In this document: positions 1 through 6,087 of the stretch, piece after piece
Position numbering within the stretch: the stretch's first letter is position 1
Layout: each line of letters begins with the position of its first letter
Origin: Promethearchaeota archaeon
GTDB lineage: Archaea > Asgardarchaeota > Lokiarchaeia > Sigynarchaeales > SOKP01
Reading direction: 5' to 3'
Assembly (NCBI GenBank): GCA_016839905.1
Contig: JAEOTJ010000481.1
Location: 1 to 11,476, forward strand
Length of the DNA: 11,476 nt
The notes under the pieces: generated by a model
What the model saw: only the letters and a program-made list of their open reading frames with translations
The model's database searches: none
What the model was told of the DNA's origin: nothing
Translations under genes and position numbers: made by a program

Positions 1-85
1 GAGCTTGAATCGACAGAGCTTAGATCATGTGATAAACCGCATGGAATTACAACTTGGAGGGGAAGTGCGTAATTTTATTAGTTAA
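1..85 (+). CDS. C-terminal tail of an unidentified protein (partial)
   Basis: Reading from base 2, an open frame of 27 codons runs in from outside the window and ends with TAA at 83-85 (ending ...GGEVRNFIS). The base composition is richer in G and C than the A/T-rich sequence that follows at 86-191, which fits the end of a gene. A second open frame from base 1 ends with TAA at 70-72, so the frame is not certain; I prefer the longer one because its amphipathic residue pattern looks more like a folded C-terminus. The reverse strand has stops in this stretch. I do not recognise the protein. The gene would converge on the minus-strand gene that ends at 192. Confidence 0.35.
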   Translation, partial: SLNRQSLDHVINRMELQLGGEVRNFIS

Positions 86-137
86 GAAATATCATTTAAA
101 TATACACAAAATTTAGGAATTAATCTTACTTTTATAT

Positions 138-150
138 AAAAAAAAAAAAA
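138..150 (-). terminator. Candidate T-tract terminator
   Basis: A run of 13 A on the plus strand reads as 13 T on the minus strand, about 40 bases past the stop of the minus-strand gene 192-1400. Archaeal RNA polymerase commonly terminates at oligo-T tracts without a strong hairpin, and none is evident here. The tract separates two convergent genes. It would not serve the plus-strand gene, for which it reads as A. Confidence 0.4.
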
Positions 151-191
151 GATATAAAAATTAATAAATTAATTATAAAAGATTCTACTAT

Positions 192-1400
192 TTAGGATCT
201 TTTCTTTTTAATAACAAAGCTGATTCCTATTATGGCAACAACTACAAGGATGCCGACAGTTAAAAGAATTATTGGAATAATGCTTATGCTTTCCTTCCTA
301 AAGAACTCATTTCCATCTTCATCTTTAAATACTACTATTGTTTGAGTTCCCATATCGCTATATGTGAATTCAATCGTGAAATCTTCTTCTGCGGTTCCAA
401 ATTCCGTGAAGTCCCCTGCCTTTACAACTACATTTACCACCATTCCCGAGCGAGTAATGTCCTTTTCACCCACTGTTTCTATAAGTTCATCAAGATATTC
501 TTTAATTGGGGTCATTCCTGCTAATCCATCACATAATTTCGAGAGGGCAAAATATTTTTTAGTAAGGGGAGTCCCTCCTGCTGAAGCTGTAATCGCAGTT
601 AGCAAAAGATTAACATTATAATCCAATGCAGCAGAGGTTCCAGCACCTAATGTGGTGTCAATTGCAAGTCGATGGTCATAATCCCACATAGCAATCATAG
701 CAGAAGCATTTAATAATGCTCCTAATGTGGCTCCTTGAGTAGATAAAACCACTGTTGATTGGGTTTCAAATGCTTTAATATCTGTATATATTGAAAAAGC
801 ATCGCTAGGGTCTTTAATTATGGGATCTTTTTTTCCTTCATGATCGGGGTTGTCCTTAAAATCATCTGTGGTATAATACCATTTATCTGTTTCGATAATG
901 AATGCCTTATAATTATTATCATACAAAGCATCTAATTCTGTTTTACTCAAGCCTGCGGAAGCGAAAATAGTGCCATTTCCACTTGTTAAAGCTGCTATTG
1001 ATGCATATCCACTAAGTCCTAGTACGTAAGCAACACCTTGGAAGGATGTATTTAGCGCTTTTAGATTCGTGTCTAACGTAATTAGAGAATCATAGGATGT
1101 CTTAACTTTAGCATCATCAAGCATATCATAGCTTTTCTCTTCCCAGCCTACTACTTTAATCTTGCTTTTTGCTCGTGCTTCATCTGCGGCCCCATCAAAA
1201 ACATCCTCTGGAGTCACACTTGTGCCCACGATATTCTCCCATTTGTCTTTGTCATATATTTTTATTTCACTTTCTACTGAAATTCCTTTAGCGGCGGAAG
1301 GAATTCCAAATGAATATTCTGTATTTGCTAGTACCGGTATGACCGCACTCAATGTAAATATTATGGTAAAAATTATGCCATAAGAATATTTTTTATTCAT
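192..1400 (-). CDS. Secreted, membrane-anchored protein of unknown function
   Basis: The 402-residue protein has a clear signal peptide: basic MNKK, a hydrophobic stretch at about 8-24 and a likely cleavage site after VLA (A25). A single membrane helix at about 375-397 is followed by the stop-transfer tail KKKRS. The bulk, 26-373, should therefore lie outside the cell, held by the C-terminal helix. The ectodomain is a mix of helix-like, Ala/Leu/Thr-rich segments (about 95-160 and 210-290) and a strand-rich part near 315-372. It has only three N-x-S/T sequons, in sharp contrast with the sequon-rich proteins at 2552-9681. I do not recognise the family and give no function. The start is well set: AGGAG lies 9 bases upstream and a TATA box about 50 bases upstream. 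The gene reads as visibly less A/T-rich than its neighbours, which together with the signals suggests good expression. An S-layer-associated or cell-surface structural role is possible but unsupported. Confidence 0.85.
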   Translation of the reverse strand: MNKKYSYGIIFTIIFTLSAVIPVLANTEYSFGIPSAAKGISVESEIKIYDKDKWENIVGTSVTPEDVFDGAADEARAKSKIKVVGWEEKSYDMLDDAKVKTSYDSLITLDTNLKALNTSFQGVAYVLGLSGYASIAALTSGNGTIFASAGLSKTELDALYDNNYKAFIIETDKWYYTTDDFKDNPDHEGKKDPIIKDPSDAFSIYTDIKAFETQSTVVLSTQGATLGALLNASAMIAMWDYDHRLAIDTTLGAGTSAALDYNVNLLLTAITASAGGTPLTKKYFALSKLCDGLAGMTPIKEYLDELIETVGEKDITRSGMVVNVVVKAGDFTEFGTAEEDFTIEFTYSDMGTQTIVVFKDEDGNEFFRKESISIIPIILLTVGILVVVAIIGISFVIKKKRS

Positions 1401-1409
1401 TTTTTTTTA

Positions 1410-1414
1410 CTCCT
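1410..1414 (-). promoter_or_regulatory. Shine-Dalgarno site AGGAG for the gene ending at 192
   Basis: On the minus strand AGGAG precedes the ATG at 1400 by 9 bases of A-rich spacer. It matches the anti-Shine-Dalgarno end of archaeal 16S rRNA and confirms this start. Confidence 0.8.
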
Positions 1415-1446
1415 TTTAAGATTATTTAATATAATTTTAAAAGAAA

Positions 1447-1456
1447 GTATTTAAAC
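1447..1456 (-). promoter_or_regulatory. Archaeal TATA box (GTTTAAATAC)
   Basis: GTTTAAATAC on the minus strand is centred about 52 bases before the ATG at 1400. Archaeal transcription starts roughly 25 bases after the TATA centre, so the start would fall near 1425, giving a leader of about 25 bases that contains the AGGAG site. The spacing is coherent; the transcription start is inferred. Confidence 0.65.
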
Positions 1457-1524
1457 GCCCATAAATAGAAAGACTAGTTTAAAGAAAGAAAAATTAATAA
1501 AATAATAAAGGAGGATTTAGGAAT

Positions 1525-2208
1525 TTAAGATTTTTGTATTTTCCACGTGGTATAACCAACTATAAAAAGAGTTATAATCTCAGAATATACTACGATTTTT
1601 TGTCCTGTTGCTTGAATGAGAAGACCTTCTAACGTGTCACTACTAGGGCCAAAAAATATTAAACCTATATATGACGCAAGAATGATCTCAAATATTATAA
1701 GAGTAAGGACGTATCGATTGGGGAAATCTTTATTTAATATAAATGCAGGAATATAAAAAAGCACCATATAAAATGCGGAACCAAACGCAAGAATAACGAA
1801 TATTATGTGTGCTCCACCAAGAACATCATAAGGTGTAAATGCAATTCCGATATAACAAATCGCAGAAAATATACCTGTTATTGATCCAATAACACTAAGT
1901 TTTTGAGATATAGATTTCTTTTCCATTATTAAAGGACCTGAAATAAAAAGAGGGATAGATAACAGGCCAATAGCAATTAAAGCAATGGAAAATAGAATGT
2001 AAGAGATTAAATTACTACTACCGAGATGATTATTAACCCTTCCTAAATCACTGAAGTAATTTTCAAAGAAAGAATAGTATTTACTTGATGGATCATTAAG
2101 CGTGCCTCCACCATAAAAGATCATTGCTAAAATCGTAAGAATGGTAAATTGAGAAGCCCCTATCATCACAAGGACTCCTGACGTTTTACTCCATTCTTTT
2201 GAGTTCAT
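1525..2208 (-). CDS. DUF998-like six-helix membrane protein
   Basis: The 227-residue protein has six predicted membrane helices, at about 11-33, 67-91, 103-124, 131-157, 166-187 and 205-224. Three features fit the DUF998 (COG3371-type) family of predicted membrane proteins: the FSDLGR motif at 52-57 in the first extracytoplasmic or loop segment, a TPYD loop at 125-128 after helix 3, and a histidine at the head of helix 4 (GAH, 132-134). The match is made from memory of that pattern, not from a search. The biochemical function of the family is not known. The start at 2208 has no clear ribosome binding site. The gene lies 124 bases upstream of the start of the next minus-strand gene, which has its own promoter, so the two are probably not strictly co-transcribed. 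It is divergent from the surface-protein pair. Confidence 0.8.
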   Translation of the reverse strand: MNSKEWSKTSGVLVMIGASQFTILTILAMIFYGGGTLNDPSSKYYSFFENYFSDLGRVNNHLGSSNLISYILFSIALIAIGLLSIPLFISGPLIMEKKSISQKLSVIGSITGIFSAICYIGIAFTPYDVLGGAHIIFVILAFGSAFYMVLFYIPAFILNKDFPNRYVLTLIIFEIILASYIGLIFFGPSSDTLEGLLIQATGQKIVVYSEIITLFIVGYTTWKIQKS

Positions 2209-2262
2209 TTTATTTACTAATATATTTGCTTGAATTAAAGTATTATCAGTCAGCAGTAAAAC

Positions 2263-2270
2263 ATTATAAA
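2263..2270 (-). promoter_or_regulatory. Possible TATA box for the DUF998-like gene
   Basis: TTTATAAT on the minus strand is centred about 58 bases before the ATG at 2208. It would place the transcript start near 2240 and give a leader of roughly 30 bases without a ribosome binding site. The surroundings are A/T-rich, so chance matches are likely. Confidence 0.3.
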
Positions 2271-2372
2271 TTTTAAAATTAAACTAATGAAATTCTATAA
2301 ATAATAATTTTTTCATACTTACCCTTAAAATTAAAAATGATGATTAATTGCCAAAGTAGTTTTAATTGGATA

Positions 2373-2382
2373 TTTATATATA
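2373..2382 (+). promoter_or_regulatory. Distal candidate TATA box (TTTATATATA)
   Basis: This is a good archaeal TATA consensus. If used, transcription would begin near 2405 and leave a long leader of about 150 bases before the ATA start at 2552, with both TTGTNACAA dyads transcribed. The box at 2500-2507 is an alternative that gives a short leader. Confidence 0.4.
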
Positions 2383-2470
2383 CTGAATGTGTTAATAGTA
2401 TAGAATAAAACTCAATTTCCAACTATATTGAATACCAAGTTATAACAAATTAATAATTATTATAAATGAA

Positions 2471-2496
2471 TGTTGTCACAACATTATTTGTAACAA
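2471..2496. promoter_or_regulatory. Two TTGTNACAA dyads, possible operator
   Basis: TGTTGTCACAACA (2471-2483) is a perfect inverted repeat of six bases around one central base. TTGTAACAA (2488-2496) repeats its core, TTGT-N-ACAA, exactly 15 bases further on. A weaker copy, TTATAACAA, lies at 2440-2448. The pair sits directly before the proximal TATA candidate at 2500-2507, where an archaeal activator or repressor dimer could bind. Binding is inferred from symmetry, repetition and position only. Confidence 0.45.
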
Positions 2497-2499
2497 AAA

Positions 2500-2507
2500 A
2501 AATATAC
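2500..2507 (+). promoter_or_regulatory. Proximal candidate TATA box (AAATATAC)
   Basis: It is centred about 49 bases before the ATA start at 2552, so transcription would begin near 2529. The short leader would still include the ribosome binding site at 2538-2544, which is the usual archaeal layout. Confidence 0.4.
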
Positions 2508-2537
2508 AATTGTGTCGAGCTAATATTAATAGGATTT

Positions 2538-2544
2538 AGAGGTG
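2538..2544 (+). promoter_or_regulatory. Strong Shine-Dalgarno site AGAGGTG that sets a non-standard ATA start
   Basis: GAGGTG is an uninterrupted six-base match to the extended archaeal ribosome binding sequence AGGAGGTGATC. It ends 7 bases before ATA at 2552. No ATG, GTG or TTG occurs in that frame between the stop at 2537-2539 and 3131, so this site points to ATA as the initiation codon. Confidence 0.7.
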
Positions 2545-2551
2545 CTCATTC

Positions 2552-5500
2552 ATAAAAAAATTAAGTAAATTTAAGATTAACAAATTAATTCCATTTTTCA
2601 GTCTAATATTTGTTACATGCTTAAGTTTTTCTGTTCTTGTTACCATCCCTATTAAAATTGAGAATTTTTTTAATTCGATTGATGATGTCCATAAGACGCC
2701 TCTAATAAAAGATTTAAAGTCTCATAAATTATCCTCAGATAATATTTATAGGGGAATTGGAAACCCTTGGAATCTAACTCATTATGCAAACCGAACTTTT
2801 TATAATCATGATGTTAGTTTTGGGAACAATTCTAATGATCTCGTTGAAATCCCGGTTCAAGGAAATTGGAAAGGAATTAAATTAAATTCTACCATAAACA
2901 ATCTTTATGATGAGAGAAATTGGTGCAATGGTACTTTTAGTCTTGGTGATGATGATGGTAATCATTCTGCTGGTGAGGATGATACTGATGATATAATAAA
3001 TAGTTTTCAGAATTGGACTTTTGGTAAAAAGGATGTTATTTGGGAGGGGGAGTCATGGGGACAGGTAGTTAATAATTTTAGTGGTAATTATAATTCAAGT
3101 TTAGAAGGGCATAATTGCTTAGAGTTAAGAATGGATGGAAATGAAACTAAATATGGTCCTGGGAGATTTTGTTATGATGAATTTGATATGTGCTGGTGGA
3201 ACACGACTTTTAAGATTCCAAGAGGGTGCGTGGTTGACAGTGAATTGCAATTTGATGCAAGGACTTTGCATATAACTAATCTAAGTGCTTGGAAACTCAA
3301 ATTCTATTTAAATGATGAGGTAATTTGCTCCATTGATACTTATAAACTAAAGCAAGATTGTGAGGGTTCCTGGAAAACCTTTACAATTCCGCAACAGTAC
3401 TGGATAAATGAAACGAATATATTTTCAAATCCAGTAAATAACTCAGAAATAAGACTCAATATTACCTTTGAATATTTGTCTTGTACAGGGTGGTGGGATA
3501 ATCCATTAGCAGATTATCAACAATTATTCATTGATAACGTTAAAATAATAACCAAAGCAGAAGCAATACCGAAACAACTCGATCTAAAAATGAATCAGAG
3601 TGAAGTTATTGGTGAAGATTGGGGTAAGGGAACAGTAAAAATAGATGGTCCTTGGCAAGCTGCTGAAATATATTGCAATTTTACGAGTGATGATGCTTGG
3701 AATTTGAGTAGTTATGATATAGAATTTAAAACCGATTTACATTTGTTTATAATAAAAGAATCTCCAGAAACAAATTATGAGACGAATTATAACTCTATTG
3801 GTATTAGTTACTCTACAAGTAATAGTAGTATAGTTGATTGTGAAGGTTATGCATATATTTCTATTCCAAATGAGTATAGACAAATGGAAATGAGAATAAA
3901 TTATCCTAAAGATGTAAACATCACTTGGATATCTAGTCCTCAATATCCAGGAACTAATCAACTGTATCAATGTAATGATTCAACACCAGGTTTATTAATA
4001 GTTCCTATATATAATATTTCAAGTACTCCTGCAGGATATTGGAAGCTACAAGGGATTTCAGCCAATTATCTTGAAAATTTAAATATTTTTAAGAATGGTA
4101 CAAATGATCCTAATAATAATGTGTGGAATTCAGAAAACACGTTTTTAAGTGGAGATTATATCAATATAACAGCAAAAATATCCAATACATCATTGATTTC
4201 TGAATATATTAATGAAACAAAAGCAACACTATATATAAAATTTCCAAATCAGACTATTTGGACACTGCAAAATCAATTTAAATCACCCGATGCTAATGGA
4301 TTTATCTTTTTTGATTATTTCCAGATACCAGAAGCCCCTCCTCATTATAAAGTTGGAGTATATGAAGCAATAATTATATGGAATAACTCTTATTCGACAT
4401 TTGGATTAAATGAATCAGGAATAATGTGTAAAAAATTCACTGTAATACATAATTCTATATTAACACCTGAACGAGCTTTATATGAAGATGTTTTTGAAGG
4501 AACAATAATAAATTTAAAGGTATCTTTCAATGATTTTTCAAATTTTAAATCCATTCAAAATGCAACGGTATATCTCGATAATTTCACAGGAGGAAGGGAA
4601 ACCTTTACTGAAACAAATCCTGGTTGTTATTTACTTGAATTTAATACAAGTAGAGGCAATTCTGGGGTTAATAATTTAACGATTTATGCAAATTCTTCCT
4701 CATATGTGAATAAAGAAGTAAATATTACTATTGAATTAATGCTACCGACTATTCTTGTGGCCAAGGAATTTCCAAGCTTGCAAGTACAATGGAACGAAAA
4801 CTTCACGATCAATCTTAACTATACTGAGAAATCTTCTGGAAATGGCATAATCTCGAATCCTATAAATAATTGGATTGGTGATAACCATTATATGATGATT
4901 TCTCCAGGAGTCTTTAATCTAACATTTAATACTTCGGCTTATGAGGTAAATAAGTTCCATTTATTAATTTTTAGTCTAAATATATCTGGATATGAAGCCC
5001 AATCTTTAGTAATTAACATACAGATTATTGAAAGAGATACATCTATAAATAAAATATTTTTGAATGGATTAGATAGAACTCTTAATAAATCTATTGATCT
5101 TCTCATAGGGACTCCTTTAAATATTACACTAAAATATATAGATATAAGCAATAGTTTGTTCATTGAAAATGTCACTGTACAATTGATTGGAGAAAGTCAT
5201 ATCGTCCCATTAACAGAAAATAAATCGTTAGAACAATATTCTATCATCTTAAATACAGATATTTTAAAAACGGGAATTAACTTTCTTACAATCTATGCAC
5301 AAAAAGATTATTATACATCATCTTCAGAACTTATTATAATAAACTTAGATAGCATTCGGGGCGAGATTAATACAGAATCCCAGGAATCTGTAATAAACAT
5401 AAAGCAAGGTGAAAGATATAAATTAAAGATTGTTTTAAATAATTTAGATTTTGGGGGAAGAATAACGGATGCTGTGGTCAAATATTATTGGGAGTTTGGA

Positions 5501-6064
5501 AGTGGAGAGCTTGAAGATTCTGATAATGATGGTATTTATGAAGTGATATTAGAGAATATCCCACAAGGTGCTTTTATAATTACTATAACTGCAATTGCTG
5601 GTGATAATTACCAATTTGAAAGTGTTGATATAACAGTAAATGTGCATAGTGATGAGGGACTTATTCTATGGATAATTATTATATTACTTATAATAACTGC
5701 CGGCGTAACTAGTATAGGTATTGCTCTAGTAAAAAGATCCAAAAAAGAATTAAGAGAGGTAAAGGCAGAACTTATGGGTTTAAAAAAGCAGAGAGATGAG
5801 ATTACTGAAGAAGATATCTTATTATCTAAAGAACAACATATTTGTTTAGTCCATAAAGGCCCTATTGAAGGATTTTTATTTATTTGTGAATGTGGTGCTT
5901 ATTATTGTGATAGATGTGTGGATGCTATTAAAGAACTAGAAAATACATGTTGGTCCTGCGGAAAACCCTTAGATCCTTTTAGACCGTCTTTAAGTCCAAA
6001 AGAAAAAGAAACTAAATCAGAAGAAGAAACAAGAGATTCCCATAAAAAAGGTCCAAGGAAATAA
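2552..6064 (+). CDS. Large single-pass surface glycoprotein with cytoplasmic B-box/RING-like zinc domain (paralog 1)
   Basis: I extend this gene 193 codons upstream of its first ATG (3131). Codons 2552-3130 are open and closely match the N-terminus of the next gene (shared LYDERNWCNGTFS and NLTH). ATA at 2552 follows GAGGTG by 7 bases. The 1,170-residue product has a signal or anchor helix at about 12-34 and an acidic, possibly Ca-binding loop at 132-147. A jelly-roll-like domain spans about 150-335, with CWWNTTF and a terminal LFIDNVKI typical of such folds, followed by a strand-rich region to about 630. Four Ig-like repeats start near 635, 733, 830 and 938; the last contains DSDNDG, a calcium-loop-like motif. 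A membrane helix (1037-1060), a short charged helix and zinc ligands C1098, H1101, C1112, C1114, C1119, C1122, C1133 and C1136 follow. About 40 N-x-S/T sequons all lie on the outside. The function is unknown; adhesion or sensing is plausible. Confidence 0.85.
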   Translation: MKKLSKFKINKLIPFFSLIFVTCLSFSVLVTIPIKIENFFNSIDDVHKTPLIKDLKSHKLSSDNIYRGIGNPWNLTHYANRTFYNHDVSFGNNSNDLVEIPVQGNWKGIKLNSTINNLYDERNWCNGTFSLGDDDGNHSAGEDDTDDIINSFQNWTFGKKDVIWEGESWGQVVNNFSGNYNSSLEGHNCLELRMDGNETKYGPGRFCYDEFDMCWWNTTFKIPRGCVVDSELQFDARTLHITNLSAWKLKFYLNDEVICSIDTYKLKQDCEGSWKTFTIPQQYWINETNIFSNPVNNSEIRLNITFEYLSCTGWWDNPLADYQQLFIDNVKIITKAEAIPKQLDLKMNQSEVIGEDWGKGTVKIDGPWQAAEIYCNFTSDDAWNLSSYDIEFKTDLHLFIIKESPETNYETNYNSIGISYSTSNSSIVDCEGYAYISIPNEYRQMEMRINYPKDVNITWISSPQYPGTNQLYQCNDSTPGLLIVPIYNISSTPAGYWKLQGISANYLENLNIFKNGTNDPNNNVWNSENTFLSGDYINITAKISNTSLISEYINETKATLYIKFPNQTIWTLQNQFKSPDANGFIFFDYFQIPEAPPHYKVGVYEAIIIWNNSYSTFGLNESGIMCKKFTVIHNSILTPERALYEDVFEGTIINLKVSFNDFSNFKSIQNATVYLDNFTGGRETFTETNPGCYLLEFNTSRGNSGVNNLTIYANSSSYVNKEVNITIELMLPTILVAKEFPSLQVQWNENFTINLNYTEKSSGNGIISNPINNWIGDNHYMMISPGVFNLTFNTSAYEVNKFHLLIFSLNISGYEAQSLVINIQIIERDTSINKIFLNGLDRTLNKSIDLLIGTPLNITLKYIDISNSLFIENVTVQLIGESHIVPLTENKSLEQYSIILNTDILKTGINFLTIYAQKDYYTSSSELIIINLDSIRGEINTESQESVINIKQGERYKLKIVLNNLDFGGRITDAVVKYYWEFGSGELEDSDNDGIYEVILENIPQGAFIITITAIAGDNYQFESVDITVNVHSDEGLILWIIIILLIITAGVTSIGIALVKRSKKELREVKAELMGLKKQRDEITEEDILLSKEQHICLVHKGPIEGFLFICECGAYYCDRCVDAIKELENTCWSCGKPLDPFRPSLSPKEKETKSEEETRDSHKKGPRK

Positions 6065-6087
6065 AAAGAAATTAAAAATAAGAAAAA

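Larger units (their letters stand above)
2209..2551. other. Divergent intergenic region
   Basis: These 343 very A/T-rich bases separate the DUF998-like gene (minus) from the first surface-protein gene (plus). I see no RNA gene and no convincing protein; the longest small frame, 2466-2555, has 29 codons before its stop. The region holds candidate TATA boxes for both directions, two TTGTNACAA dyads, an 8-base palindrome ACAATTGT at 2506-2513 and, at its end, the GAGGTG ribosome binding site. An annotation that starts the surface gene at the first ATG (3131) would wrongly extend this gap to over 900 bases. Confidence 0.7.

Noticed and set aside
1..72. tRNA or other structured RNA at the left edge, suggested by its higher G+C
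   Set aside because: No cloverleaf or T-loop motif can be drawn; two open reading frames explain the composition better.
342..621. Plus-strand open frames within the first minus-strand gene
   Set aside because: They are antisense to a well-supported gene and have no start signals or protein-like character.
1162..1383. 73-codon plus-strand frame antisense to the signal peptide region
   Set aside because: It mirrors the codons of the real gene on the other strand and lacks upstream signals.
1507..1515. Plus-strand AAAGGAGG resembling a strong ribosome binding site
   Set aside because: No start codon or open frame follows at a suitable distance; the sequence lies just past the stop of the minus-strand gene.
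3131..3133. ATG at 3131 as the start of the first surface protein
   Set aside because: It has no ribosome binding site, would remove the export signal, and discards 193 upstream codons that are collinear with the paralog.
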